This document shows, one piece after another, positions 53,199-61,940 of a stretch of 64,000 nt of DNA. Made by a program: the position numbers and the translations under genes. Position 1 is the stretch's first letter. Each line of letters begins with the position of its first letter. The notes below the pieces were generated by a model that saw nothing but the letters and a program-made list of their open reading frames with translations, was not told the DNA's origin and did no database searches. The stretch is from NCBI RefSeq assembly GCF_011602485.2, contig NZ_CP050022.2:7646001-7710000 (forward strand). Direction: 5' to 3'. Source of the stretch: Bradyrhizobium sp. 1(2017) (GTDB lineage Bacteria > Pseudomonadota > Alphaproteobacteria > Rhizobiales > Xanthobacteraceae).

Positions 53199-53307
53199 TG
53201 TCCCGGACGCGGCGCGGCATCAAATGATGCGACGCAGAGCCGGGACCCAGCTTGCCGCGAGAATGGGCCCCGGCTCTGCAGCGCAAGAAGCGTTGCGCTG
53301 CGTCGGG
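53199..53307. repeat. compound palindromic repeat (TCCCGGACGCGG family)
   Basis: It begins TGTCCCGGACGCGGCGC and reaches GAGCCGGGACC, with an inner hairpin GCATCA-AA-TGATGC. A second hairpin GCAGCGCAA / TTGCGCTGC follows. It lies between the amidase start and the dioxygenase stop. It is related to 38513-38566. Confidence 0.7.
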
Positions 53308-53320
53308 AGCACCGGAGCCG

Positions 53321-54217
53321 TCACACCGGCCGCTCTCCCTTCACCGTCACCCGCGTGCCCGAGCGCGTATGCGGCCAGTAGTCCCACATCGCGCGGTGCT
53401 GGGTGCAGCGGTTGTCCCAGAACGCGATGGCATTCTCGGTCCAGCGGAAGCGGCACTGGAACAGCGGGTTCTCGGCGTGCTGGTAGAGATAAGCGAGCAT
53501 CGCGTCGCTCTCATCGCGCGGAATACCGTTGATGTGGCGGGTGAAGCCGCGGTTGACGTAGAGCGCTTTCTTACCCGTCACCGGGTGCGTGCGCACGACC
53601 GGATGCTCGGCGTTCGGATAGGACGGACGATCCGCGACGCCATAATTGGCGTAGAGGCCGCGATAGATCGGCTCGCCGTCATGCAGCGCGGTTAATCCGT
53701 CGAGATAGGCCTTCATGCGATCCGACAGCGCCTCATAGGCCGCGTACATGTTGGCGAACAGCGTATCGCCGCCGCGGGGCGGGCATTGCTTGATGTAGAG
53801 GATCGAGCCCATCGGCGGCTCGAGATCGCAAGACACGTCGGAATGCCAGCCCTCGCCATTGGCCCGCGGCGAGTTCTTGTCGGCGTAGATCTTCATCAGC
53901 GCCGGGTCTTCGTCCTCATGCGGCGCGGCGGGATGGAAATGCAGCTCGCCGAACTTGCGGCCGAAGGCGAGATGCTGTTTTGGCGTAAGGTGCTGGTCGC
54001 GGAAGAAGATGACGAGGTTTTCGGCCAGCGCGCGGTGGACCTCGTCCATCTGGCGGTTGGAGGCCGTGTCGCCCTCGACGAGCCTGCCGATGTCAATGCC
54101 GGAGATTTCCGCGCCGATGATGGGCGTGAGCTTTTCGACCGCGATGGTTTCGTACGGCGCGCCGTCGTCAGTCGTGTGGCGATAGCGCGGGCCTTGCTTG
54201 CCGGCGAGTGAACTCAT
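53321..54217 (-). CDS. TauD/TfdA family Fe(II)/2-oxoglutarate dioxygenase
   Basis: This 298-residue enzyme has the facial triad His-Asp in GWHSDVSCDLEPP and the distal His in DNRCTQHRAMWDYWPHTRSG; the C-terminal Arg for 2-oxoglutarate is in SGTRVTVKG. The N-terminal IGAEISGIDIGRLV and FRDQHLTPKQHLAFGRKFG are typical of TauD. Substrates in this family include taurine, alkyl sulfates and aryloxyacids; no transporter is adjacent to narrow this down. Confidence 0.93.
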   Translation of the reverse strand: MSSLAGKQGPRYRHTTDDGAPYETIAVEKLTPIIGAEISGIDIGRLVEGDTASNRQMDEVHRALAENLVIFFRDQHLTPKQHLAFGRKFGELHFHPAAPHEDEDPALMKIYADKNSPRANGEGWHSDVSCDLEPPMGSILYIKQCPPRGGDTLFANMYAAYEALSDRMKAYLDGLTALHDGEPIYRGLYANYGVADRPSYPNAEHPVVRTHPVTGKKALYVNRGFTRHINGIPRDESDAMLAYLYQHAENPLFQCRFRWTENAIAFWDNRCTQHRAMWDYWPHTRSGTRVTVKGERPV

Positions 54218-54298
54218 GGATGCGTCTCCCGATCATTGTTGATTGGGAGCATGGTAGCGCGCTGTGACAGATGCGCAATCTGCGCTGCGAACACAGCC

Positions 54299-54452
54299 GT
54301 CGTCCCGGACAAGCGCAGCGAAGCGGAGCGCAGATCCGGGACCCATAACCACAGGATTAGATTTGACGAAGACTCGGAGTCGCCACCTCGCACCATAACC
54401 ACTCCCTGGGGTTATGGGTCCCGGGCTCGCGCTACGCGCGCCCCGGGACGAC
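54299..54452. repeat. 154-base dispersed repeat element, copy A
   Basis: The termini GTCGTCCCGG / CCGGGACGAC are perfect inverted repeats. Inside lies a second pair (GGACCCATAACC-type / GGTTATGGGTCC) around a conserved centre containing GACGAAGACTCGGAGT. Copy B at 60660-60791 shares the centre and ends. It has no coding capacity. It fills the spacer between the dioxygenase start and the ispG stop. Confidence 0.85.
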
Positions 54453-54482
54453 GGCGGAGTATGAGGTGCGAGCGGAGTGAAA

Positions 54483-55766
54483 TCACTCCGCGGCGGTCAC
54501 CGGCACCTGGGCGCCCTGGCCGTAGCGCTGCTCGATATAGTCGATCACCAGCGCCTTGAAGTCGGCGGAGATGGTCGGGCCGCGCAGGGTGCGGAACTTC
54601 TTGCCGTCGACGAAGACCGGCGCGGCCGGCGCTTCCCCGGTGCCGGGCAGCGATATGCCGATATTGGCGTGCTTGGATTCGCCGGGGCCGTTGACGATGC
54701 AGCCCATCACCGCGACGTTGAGCTCTTCCACGCCGGGATATTTCGTCTTCCAGCTCGGCATCTCGTCGCGGATGAAATCCTGGATCGAGCGGGCCAGCTC
54801 CTGGAACGTGGTCGAGGTGGTGCGGCCGCAGCCGGGACAGGCCGCAACCAGCGGCACGAAGGTGCGGAAGCCCATGGTCTGGAGCAATTCCTGGCCGACC
54901 TGCACCTCACGGGTGCGATCGCCGCCGGGCTCTGGCGTCAGCGAGATACGGATGGTGTCGCCGATGCCCTGCTGCAGCAGGATGCCGAGCGCGGCCGAGG
55001 ACGCCACGATGCCCTTCGAGCCCATGCCGGCTTCAGTCAGACCGAGATGGATGGCGTAGTCGGAACGGGAGGCGAGATCCTGATAGACCGCGATCAGATC
55101 CTGCACGGCCGACACCTTGGCCGACAGGATGATGCGATCCTTCGGCATGCCGAGCTCTTCGGCGCGCGCGGCCGAGAGTAGCGCCGACTGGACCATGGCC
55201 TCGCGCGTCACCGCGCGCACGTCGCGCGGATGGGCGGACGCGGCGTTCTCGTCCATCAGCTTGGTCAGCAGCTCCTGGTCGAGCGAGCCCCAATTGGCGC
55301 CGATGCGGACCGGCTTGTTGTTCTTGTTGGCGATCTCGATGATGTCGGCGAACTGCGTGTCGCGCTTGTCCTTGAAACCGACATTGCCGGGATTGATGCG
55401 ATACTTGGCGAGCGCTTCGGCGCAGGCCGGATAGGCCGCGAGCAGCTTGTGGCCGATATAATGGAAGTCGCCGATCAAGGGCGTGGTGATGCCGCGCTTG
55501 GCGAGGCCGTCGCGGATGTGCGGAACGGCGGCTGCGGCCTCCTCGCGGTCCACGGTGATGCGGACCATTTCGGAGCCGGCGCGCGCGAGCGCTGCGACCT
55601 GGGCGATGGTGCCGTCGATATCGGCGGTGTCGGTGTTGGTCATCGACTGCACGACGATCGGCGCGCCGCCGCCAACGGCGACGTTGCCGACCTTGACCTG
55701 GGTGGTCCGGTGCCGGGGCGCGGGACCCGCGATGTCGGAATCGAGAGGGTTTTCGAGCTTGTTCAT
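54483..55766 (-). CDS. ispG: flavodoxin-dependent (E)-4-hydroxy-3-methylbut-2-enyl-diphosphate synthase
   Basis: This 427-residue [4Fe-4S] enzyme of the MEP isoprenoid pathway converts MEcPP to HMBPP. Visible motifs are [39 protein letters not shown], the cluster cysteines in [17 protein letters not shown], and the third Cys with Glu in [19 protein letters not shown] 55766 (MNKLENP) was chosen over TTG 55775. It is 12 bases from the DMT transporter gene on the same strand, so the two may share a transcript. It is essential in bacteria that use this pathway. Confidence 0.97.
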   Translation of the reverse strand: MNKLENPLDSDIAGPAPRHRTTQVKVGNVAVGGGAPIVVQSMTNTDTADIDGTIAQVAALARAGSEMVRITVDREEAAAAVPHIRDGLAKRGITTPLIGDFHYIGHKLLAAYPACAEALAKYRINPGNVGFKDKRDTQFADIIEIANKNNKPVRIGANWGSLDQELLTKLMDENAASAHPRDVRAVTREAMVQSALLSAARAEELGMPKDRIILSAKVSAVQDLIAVYQDLASRSDYAIHLGLTEAGMGSKGIVASSAALGILLQQGIGDTIRISLTPEPGGDRTREVQVGQELLQTMGFRTFVPLVAACPGCGRTTSTTFQELARSIQDFIRDEMPSWKTKYPGVEELNVAVMGCIVNGPGESKHANIGISLPGTGEAPAAPVFVDGKKFRTLRGPTISADFKALVIDYIEQRYGQGAQVPVTAAE

Positions 55767-55778
55767 GGGGTCCAAATA

Positions 55779-56732
55779 TCAGGTTTTGGTGACGTTCAGC
55801 AATGCATCACGCGGCGCCGCAGCCGTTGAGCTGGGACGGTTAACTAGAAAAAGCCCAGCAATTACAAGGACCGCGGCGGCCCCGAATGTCGGGCTTAGGG
55901 TGTCGTGCATGATGAAATAGCTACCGACCACGCCAAACAAAGGGGTGATGAAGGTAAAAGCCGACAATTTGCTGGCCGAGTAGGCCTTCACCAGCGCGAA
56001 CCAAAGCGTGAACGTGGTTCCAACCACCCAGATCGCCTGGAAGGCCATGAGGGCGACGGACAGGGGCGCGGGCGTATGGGTGATGGATTCGCCGAACACA
56101 AAGGCTGCCAGCCCCAGGATGGGGATCGAGGTCGCGACCTGATAGCCCAGCGCCTTCTCGGGCGCGGCGAAGCGCAGCCGCGTGCCCTTGGCGACCAGCG
56201 TGGTCGCCGCCCACAGCGCCGCGCCGCCGACGATCATGAGATCGCCGAGCAGCACCTTGGCATCGACGTCCGGCTGCGGCACGCCGATGGCGAGCGCGAC
56301 GCCGGCAAAGCTCACCGCGAGCCCCAGCCATTGCGTACCGCCGAGGCGCTCGGCGAGCACCTGGTAAGAGCCGAGCGCGACGAAGAACGGCGCTGTGTAG
56401 AGGAACACCACCGCACGAGAGGCCGAGGTGAAGCGCAGGCCCTGAAAGATCAGCACGAACTCGATGCCGAACATCAACCCGGCGACGAGTCCGGGTTTCC
56501 AGGTGCCGTCACGTTCGAAGAATTTGACGCCACGAAAGGTGCCGATGATGAACAGGACCGGCAGCGCGCCCATCGAGCGGATCGTGGCCTGGAGCATCGG
56601 CGGGATGTCCGGCAGCACCAGCTTCACCGCAATCTGGTTGAAGCCCCAGGTCAGGCACAGCATCAGCATCAGGGCAATGGCGCCGGCACTGAGGGGGCGA
56701 CCGGCGGACGGTATGGTTTGTGGTGACGACAT
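55779..56732 (-). CDS. EamA/DMT family transporter
   Basis: This is a 317-residue inner-membrane protein with ten helices in two EamA repeats (LMLMLCLTWGFNQIAVKLVL and LGDLMIVGGAALWAATTLVAK mark the repeat starts). Substrate unknown; family members export amino acids, purines or other metabolites. ATG 56732 (MSSPQTIPSAG) was chosen because the upstream frame shadows the Zur gene region. It is 35 bases downstream of the Fur-family gene on the same strand. Confidence 0.92.
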   Translation of the reverse strand: MSSPQTIPSAGRPLSAGAIALMLMLCLTWGFNQIAVKLVLPDIPPMLQATIRSMGALPVLFIIGTFRGVKFFERDGTWKPGLVAGLMFGIEFVLIFQGLRFTSASRAVVFLYTAPFFVALGSYQVLAERLGGTQWLGLAVSFAGVALAIGVPQPDVDAKVLLGDLMIVGGAALWAATTLVAKGTRLRFAAPEKALGYQVATSIPILGLAAFVFGESITHTPAPLSVALMAFQAIWVVGTTFTLWFALVKAYSASKLSAFTFITPLFGVVGSYFIMHDTLSPTFGAAAVLVIAGLFLVNRPSSTAAAPRDALLNVTKT

Positions 56733-56767
56733 TTCTTCCCGAATACCGGCTTTGTGCCGTTGTTGCT

Positions 56768-57262
56768 TCAAGCAGCTTTCTGACAATGGGTGCAGACGCC
56801 TGTGATCTCCACCACGGACAATTTGGGCGCGAAGCCCGAACTGCGCGCCGCGGCATTGAGATCCTTGGCGAAGGACGCCGAGGGGATCTCGCCGACCAGG
56901 CCGCAACGCTCGCAGATCAAGAACGCCACCGCGGAGGTCGCGTCGTGGTCGTGGGCGGCGCAGGCGAGATAGGCGTTGCGGCTTTCGATGCGATGCACGA
57001 GGCCGTTGGCCATCAGGAAATCGAGCGCACGATAGACCGTGATCGGCGCCGGTCGCGCCATCGACTTGGCGAGCTCATCGATCACCTCATAGGCCCCGAG
57101 CGGGCGGTGGCTGGAGAGCAGCGCCTCGAGCACCTGACGGCGGATCGGGGTGAATTTCTGCGCGCGCTGCACGCAGACCGCCTCCGCATGCGCCAGCGCA
57201 TCCGCAGTGCAGCGGCCGTGATCGTGGTCAGGCGCGGGGAATGCAGGTTTTGCCAGGGTCAT
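56768..57262 (-). CDS. zur: Fur-family repressor, Zur-like
   Basis: This is a 164-residue metalloregulator. The winged-helix half contains FTPIRRQVLEALLSSHRPLG, AYEVIDELAK and ITVYRALDFLMANGLVHRIE. The dimerisation half has the metal ligands CAAHDHD, a structural zinc CxxC pair (ICERCG and the C-terminal CTHC) and an N-terminal HDHGRC. The His/Cys pattern and placement fit Zur (zinc uptake repressor) better than Fur. It could control the adjacent DMT transporter, but no clear Zur box was seen. Divergent from the MarR operon. Confidence 0.85.
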   Translation of the reverse strand: MTLAKPAFPAPDHDHGRCTADALAHAEAVCVQRAQKFTPIRRQVLEALLSSHRPLGAYEVIDELAKSMARPAPITVYRALDFLMANGLVHRIESRNAYLACAAHDHDATSAVAFLICERCGLVGEIPSASFAKDLNAAARSSGFAPKLSVVEITGVCTHCQKAA

Positions 57263-57375
57263 GCGGCCTCGCTTCTAGCATTTCGGTGCGGGAACCCAAA
57301 GCACGACCCTTCAGATGGCTGTCAGCCATGCTTTCGCTGCGGGACTGCATCCCGATAATCCGCCGCGAAATAATC

Positions 57376-57389
57376 ATAAGCTTGCTTAT
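57376..57389. promoter_or_regulatory. candidate MarR operator upstream of the efflux operon
   Basis: A perfect dyad ATAAGC-TT-GCTTAT sits in an unusually A/T-rich patch (TAATCATAAGCTTGCTTATT) 31 bases before the MarR start codon. Its right arm runs into TTGCTTATTATATT, a plausible -35/-10 region. MarR repressors normally bind dyads of this kind in their own promoters, so autoregulation is likely. Confidence 0.65.
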
Positions 57390-57419
57390 TATATTCTAGG
57401 CTTATTGGAGACGAAGCTC

Positions 57420-57902
57420 ATGACCCGCGGGTCGGTCGACCAGAATTTCCTGTTCACGCTTGCCGAGCTCTATCGCCTGCTGCGCGTCTACGCCGACAAG
57501 GAGGCGTCGCGCTTCGGCATCACCCGTGCGCAATGGGCGGTGCTGGCCAAGGTCGAGCGCAGCGAAGGCATGAAGCAATCGGAGCTCGCCGATCTCCTGG
57601 AGGTGCAGCCGATCACGCTGACCCGCCTGATCGACAAGCTTTGCGACAACGACTGGATCGAGCGGCGCAACGACGCCTCGGACCGCCGGGTCAAGCGCCT
57701 GTACCTGAAGAAGGCCGGCCGGCAGTTGCTCGGCCGGATGAGCAGCCTCAGGTCCGAGATCACCGCCAACGCGCTCGACGGCATCACCCCGGCCGATGCC
57801 CACCGTCTCCTCACCCAGCTGGAAACGATCAAGGAGAACGTGCGGAACGCGACCCAGACCAGCGGCGCGGACCAGGCACGCAAGGAGCAGCGCTATGGCT
57901 GA
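57420..57902 (+). CDS. MarR-family transcriptional regulator
   Basis: This is a 160-residue winged-helix repressor: LYRLLRVYADKEASRFGITR, QWAVLAKVERSEGMKQSELA, then EVQPITLTRLIDKLCDNDWI (recognition helix) and RRNDASDRRVKRLYL (wing). ATG 57420 has GGAG 9 bases upstream and starts at the family N-terminus; the longer frame reads through the operator and was rejected. It overlaps the HlyD gene by eight bases, so it heads an emrRAB-like operon and probably represses it until an inducer binds. Confidence 0.94.
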   Translation: MTRGSVDQNFLFTLAELYRLLRVYADKEASRFGITRAQWAVLAKVERSEGMKQSELADLLEVQPITLTRLIDKLCDNDWIERRNDASDRRVKRLYLKKAGRQLLGRMSSLRSEITANALDGITPADAHRLLTQLETIKENVRNATQTSGADQARKEQRYG

Positions 57903-59058
57903 TCAGGTTCTCAAGTTCCAGCCCGAGCAGAAGAGCGACAGCGGCAAGCCGACCAAGAAAGCCGGCACCGATCCGCGCCGGCGCCTGGTGGCGGGCTTGC
58001 GCCGCTATCGCCGCTTCCTGCTCCTGGTCGTGCTGCCTGTTGTCGTCGCCATCGGCGGCATCACCTTCTATCTGCATGGCGGCCGTTATGTCGGCACCGA
58101 CGACGCCTATGTCGGCGCGCAGAAGGTGCTGGTGACGCCCGACATCTCCGGCAAGATCCAGAAAGTTGTCGTGAAGGAAGGCCAGGTCGTCAAGCAAGGT
58201 GACGAACTGTTCGAGATCGATCCCGTGCCCTTCCGCCTTGCGGTGGACGAGGCCAAAGCGCAGCTCATGCAGGCGCAGTCAACCTATGAAAACCTCCGCG
58301 CCAACATCAAGATCTACGGCGACATGCTCAATCTCGCCCAGCAGGGCGTCGATTTGAAGCAGCGCGACGTCGAGCGCAAGCAGGCGCTGGTGAAGAACAA
58401 TTACGGCTCCCAGCTCGATCTCGACAACGCCGCGAACGCGCTGGTCACGTCCGGGTCCGTCGCACAATATGTCCGGCAGCAGCTCTCGACGGCGAAGACC
58501 CAGCTGCTCGGCGATCCCGACCTGCCGCTGGAAAAATTCCCGGCCTACGCCGAGGCCAAGGCCAAGCTCGACAATGCCGAGCGCAATCTCGACCACGCCG
58601 TGGTGCGCGCCTCGATGGGCGGCGTGGCAACGCAGGTCGAGCAGATCCAGCTCGGCCGCTACGTCGCCGCCGGCACGCCGGTGTTCTCCATCATCGATGT
58701 CGCCCACCCCTGGGTCGACGCCAACCCGAAGGAGAGCGACCTTACCTACGTGACTGAAGGGCAGCCCGTGAAACTCGAGGTCGACGCGTTCCCGAACCAC
58801 GTCTTCAAGGGCAAGATCGGCTCGCTCTCGCCCGGCACCGGCGCGCAGTTCGCGATCCTGCCGCCGCAGAACGCCACCGGCAACTTCGTCAAGGTGGTGC
58901 AGCGCGTGCCGATCCGGATCTATTTCGACGAGACCGACAAATATGTACGGAAGCTGAAGGCCGGCATGAGCGTCTACGCCACCATCGACACCGGCCACAA
59001 GCGCTCGCTCGCCGGTCTCCTCGGCCTCTCGGCGGCCGCGAACCAGGACAAGGACTGA
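57895..59058 (+). CDS. HlyD/EmrA-type membrane fusion protein
   Basis: This 387-residue periplasmic adaptor links an MFS pump to an outer-membrane channel. It has one N-terminal helix (LLLVVLPVVVAIGGITFYLH), the biotinyl-lipoyl segment TDDAYVGAQKVLVTPDISGK with VVVKEGQVVKQGDELFEIDP, a long helical hairpin, and the beta-barrel domain VANPKESDLTYV-type followed by PVKLEVDAFPNHVFKGKIGS. It is translationally coupled to the MarR gene upstream and four bases from the pump gene downstream. Confidence 0.95.
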   Translation: MADQVLKFQPEQKSDSGKPTKKAGTDPRRRLVAGLRRYRRFLLLVVLPVVVAIGGITFYLHGGRYVGTDDAYVGAQKVLVTPDISGKIQKVVVKEGQVVKQGDELFEIDPVPFRLAVDEAKAQLMQAQSTYENLRANIKIYGDMLNLAQQGVDLKQRDVERKQALVKNNYGSQLDLDNAANALVTSGSVAQYVRQQLSTAKTQLLGDPDLPLEKFPAYAEAKAKLDNAERNLDHAVVRASMGGVATQVEQIQLGRYVAAGTPVFSIIDVAHPWVDANPKESDLTYVTEGQPVKLEVDAFPNHVFKGKIGSLSPGTGAQFAILPPQNATGNFVKVVQRVPIRIYFDETDKYVRKLKAGMSVYATIDTGHKRSLAGLLGLSAAANQDKD

Positions 59059-59062
59059 TCCG

Positions 59063-60619
59063 GTGTCCGGCCCCGATGCCAGCCTGATGGTCCCCGGCCT
59101 GCGCCGGAACATGGTGACGATCTGCGCCATGACCGCGACGATCATGCAGGCGCTGGACACCACCATCGCCAACGTTGCGCTGCCCTACATGCAGGGCACG
59201 CTGTCGGCCTCGCAGGACCAGATCAACTGGGTGCTGACCTCCTACATCGTCGCCGCGGCGATCATGACCGCGCCGGTGGGCTGGATCGCCAACCGCTTCG
59301 GCCGCAAGCGCATCTTTATCATCTGCTCGGCCGGCTTCACCATGGCGTCGGTGTTGTGCGGCCTCGCGCAGGACATCAACCAGATGGTGCTGTTTCGCCT
59401 GCTGCAGGGCGTGTTCGGCGCGGCCCTGGTGCCGCTGTCACAGTCGGTGATGCTCGACTATTACACGCTCCAGGAACGCGCCAAGGCGATGTCGATCTGG
59501 GGCATGGGCGTGATGATGGGCCCGATCATGGGGCCGTCGCTCGGTGCCTGGCTGACCGAGACCTATTCCTGGCACTGGGTGTTCTTCGTCAACCTGCCGT
59601 TCGGCGCCATCACGGTGCTCGGCCTCATCGTCTTCATGGACGAGACGCGGAAGGACCTCAGCCGCAAATTCGACTGGTTCGGCTTCGCCGCGCTGGCGGT
59701 CGCGATCGGCTCGCTACAGCTCGCGCTCGACCGCGGCGAGCAATTGGGCTGGCTCGAGTCCAACGAGATCCTGGCGGAATTCATCGTCTCTGCCGCGGCC
59801 TTCTACTTCTTTCTCACGCACTCCTTCACGACCTCGACGCCGTTCATCCGCTTCGGCCTGTTTCGGGACCGCAACTTCGTTACCGGCTGCATGTTCATGA
59901 TCGTGATGGGGCTGGTGCTGTTCTCGACCATGGCGCTGGCCTCGCCTTACATGCAGAACGTGATCGGCTATCCCATCATCACCGCCGGCCTGCTGCTGGC
60001 AAGCCGCGGCTTCGGCACCTTCTTCGCCATGATGCTGGTCGGCCGCATGATGCGTTATTTCGAGGCGCGCACGCTGATCATCGCCGGCCTGACGCTCACC
60101 GCGGGCTCGCTGTTCCAGATGACCGGCTGGACCGACCTGACGCAGGTGCCGGAGATCGTCACCGTCAGCGTCATCCAGGGCTTTGGCTTCGGCCTCGTCT
60201 TCGTGCCGCTCTCGACCGTGGCGTTCCTGACGCTGTCAAACGAGCTGCGCACCGACGGCACCGCGATGCTCACTTTGATGCGCAACGTCGCGAGCTCGGT
60301 CGGCATTTCCGTCGTCATCGCCGAGCTGACGCAGGGAACGCGGCGGACCTACGCGATCCTGTCCGAGCACATCAACCCGTTCAACCACGCGCTCCAGATG
60401 CCCGGTGTCAGCGGCATGATCAATCTGTCCACCGACACCGGCCGCGCCATGGCCGACAGAATGGTCGCCGTGCAGGCGCAGATCATCGCCTTCGCTCATG
60501 ACTACCAGCTGGTGATGGTCTTCATCCTCTGCACCATCCCGCTCGCCTTGCTGATCGGCTCCACCAAGGCCACCCTGCGCAAGCAGGCGGCCGGGCCGGA
60601 GCACGCGGTGATGGAGTAG
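59063..60619 (+). CDS. DHA2-family MFS multidrug exporter (EmrB-like)
   Basis: This is a 518-residue, 14-helix proton antiporter. Motifs include MQALDTTIANVALPYMQGTL (DHA2 motif D1), WIANRFGRKRIF (motif A) and GVFGAALVPLSQSVMLDYY. GMGVMMGPIMGPSLGAWLTE (motif C of antiporters) and FFVNLPFGAI also fit. The start is GTG 59063. With the MarR and HlyD genes it makes a complete drug-efflux operon; an outer-membrane TolC-type gene is not in the window. Confidence 0.95.
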   Translation: MSGPDASLMVPGLRRNMVTICAMTATIMQALDTTIANVALPYMQGTLSASQDQINWVLTSYIVAAAIMTAPVGWIANRFGRKRIFIICSAGFTMASVLCGLAQDINQMVLFRLLQGVFGAALVPLSQSVMLDYYTLQERAKAMSIWGMGVMMGPIMGPSLGAWLTETYSWHWVFFVNLPFGAITVLGLIVFMDETRKDLSRKFDWFGFAALAVAIGSLQLALDRGEQLGWLESNEILAEFIVSAAAFYFFLTHSFTTSTPFIRFGLFRDRNFVTGCMFMIVMGLVLFSTMALASPYMQNVIGYPIITAGLLLASRGFGTFFAMMLVGRMMRYFEARTLIIAGLTLTAGSLFQMTGWTDLTQVPEIVTVSVIQGFGFGLVFVPLSTVAFLTLSNELRTDGTAMLTLMRNVASSVGISVVIAELTQGTRRTYAILSEHINPFNHALQMPGVSGMINLSTDTGRAMADRMVAVQAQIIAFAHDYQLVMVFILCTIPLALLIGSTKATLRKQAAGPEHAVME

Positions 60620-60659
60620 CAGTGTGGAGTAAGGGGTCGATCCAGCCGCAATCTCCATT

Positions 60660-60791
60660 GTCGTCCCGGACAAGCCAAGCGCCGATCCGGGACCCATAAC
60701 CACAGGGAGGAGTTTGGCGAAGACTCGGAGTTGCCGGCTCGCGCCACAACCGCTCCCTGGGGTTATGGGTCCCTGCTTTCGCAGGGACGAC
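60660..60791. repeat. 132-base dispersed repeat element, copy B
   Basis: It starts GTCGTCCCGGACAAGC and ends GGGACGAC, with the inner pair GGGACCCATAACC / GGTTATGGGTCCC and the centre GGCGAAGACTCGGAGT shared with copy A at 54299-54452. The right terminus differs (CCCTGCTTTCGCAGGGACGAC-like) and matches the hairpin at 30344-30369. It lies between the convergent MFS and phosphotransferase genes. Confidence 0.85.
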
Positions 60792-60798
60792 ACTGGAG

Positions 60799-61863
60799 CT
60801 ACCCCAACAACTCCTCACACCCCAAATCCTCCACCGCCATCATCACCCGCTCCAGATTGTTCCACCAGATTAGCGGCGGGATGTTGACGCTCCACTGCCA
60901 GACCGGCTTGGTGATGTGCCAGAGCACCGACCGGCGATAGTCCTGGTCGAGCGCGCCGCGCGTGTAGCCGGTGACACCATGCTGCAGCAGGGTCTGGTGA
61001 TAATGGTTGAGCAGGAGCCGTTCGAGCGCCTGCCTTCGCTCCGGATACCATTGCACCGCCATCATGTAGGCGAGGTCTCCGGTCGGCACGTTGATGCGCC
61101 ATTGGTCGAAGTCGAAAATGCGCACGGTGTCGGCGACGCCGGGGCGCGGCAGCATGAAATTCCAGATATGGGCATCGCCATGAGCGATGGTGACATGCCG
61201 ACGCGAATGATAGCGCTCGAACAGCCGCGCCGACTGCTCGATGAAGCGGCGGTAGAGAATGCGGCGCTCCTCGCTGAGGCGATCGCCGAGAAGGTCGGCG
61301 AAACGATCATAATGGCCGGCGAAGGTCTCCATCAGTTTCGCGCTGTCGTCGACACTCATCCAGCTGCCGACGGTCTCGCCGAGATCGGGATGATCCCACC
61401 AGGACGCGTGCCAGCGCGCGAGCGTCGTGACGATCGCGATTGCCTGATCGCGCGACGGCGGCAGCGGCCATTTCGTCGCGATCTCGTGGCTGCCAGTGAG
61501 GTCCTCGAGCAGGAGATACCAGGTGGGGTGCGCTTCATCGAAATGCCCGTCGAAGCAGCGCGGGACCAATCCCGGCGGCATTTTGGGCGCGAGCTGCGTG
61601 TAGAAAGCGACTTCGTTCCGGCCGCCCTGCGCAAGCGTTTTCGCGTAAGACGCTTGCGGCGTCTTGAGGATCAGGGATTGCGGAGCGCCGGCGGACTCCC
61701 CGACATAGCGCAGGCCGAGGCGGATGATATGTGACACCAGCACATCCTGCTGATGCAGCACCTTCACCTCGCGCACGGCGCCGGCGTCCAGCACGCCGCC
61801 CCTGCGCAGGGCGGCCGTCAATTGGGCGGGCTCAACGACGTCAGGCAGTGGTAAAGGTGTCAT
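60799..61863 (-). CDS. aminoglycoside phosphotransferase/ecdysteroid kinase-like protein
   Basis: This 354-residue protein has the kinase-like APH fold. An N-lobe (LILKTPQASYAKTLAQGGRN, EVAFYTQLAPKM) with the ATP-binding Lys is followed by WYLLLEDLTG. The catalytic loop is TIAHGDAHIWNFML and the metal-binding Asp is in IFDFDQWRINVPTGDLAYMM. The C-terminal part resembles EcKinase/DUF1679-type proteins. Substrate unknown; it is not evidence of aminoglycoside resistance. ATG 61863 (MTPLPLPD) was preferred, though ATG 61893 in the same frame is possible. Confidence 0.87.
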   Translation of the reverse strand: MTPLPLPDVVEPAQLTAALRRGGVLDAGAVREVKVLHQQDVLVSHIIRLGLRYVGESAGAPQSLILKTPQASYAKTLAQGGRNEVAFYTQLAPKMPPGLVPRCFDGHFDEAHPTWYLLLEDLTGSHEIATKWPLPPSRDQAIAIVTTLARWHASWWDHPDLGETVGSWMSVDDSAKLMETFAGHYDRFADLLGDRLSEERRILYRRFIEQSARLFERYHSRRHVTIAHGDAHIWNFMLPRPGVADTVRIFDFDQWRINVPTGDLAYMMAVQWYPERRQALERLLLNHYHQTLLQHGVTGYTRGALDQDYRRSVLWHITKPVWQWSVNIPPLIWWNNLERVMMAVEDLGCEELLG

Positions 61864-61940
61864 GAGAGTCACGATGCCCCTGTCCCGTGCCATCCTGCAC
61901 GATCACACTCCCGGCTGCCAGCGGCGGTTCCCGCGCCCGC

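Noticed and set aside
54299..54452. Possible insertion sequence or integron-like site
   Set aside because: No transposase or integrase gene is present and the element is only ~150 bases with no coding capacity, so it is listed as a dispersed repeat.
60799..61863. Aminoglycoside resistance gene
   Set aside because: Only the general APH kinase fold is shared; the C-terminal region resembles ecdysteroid-kinase-like proteins, so no resistance function is claimed.
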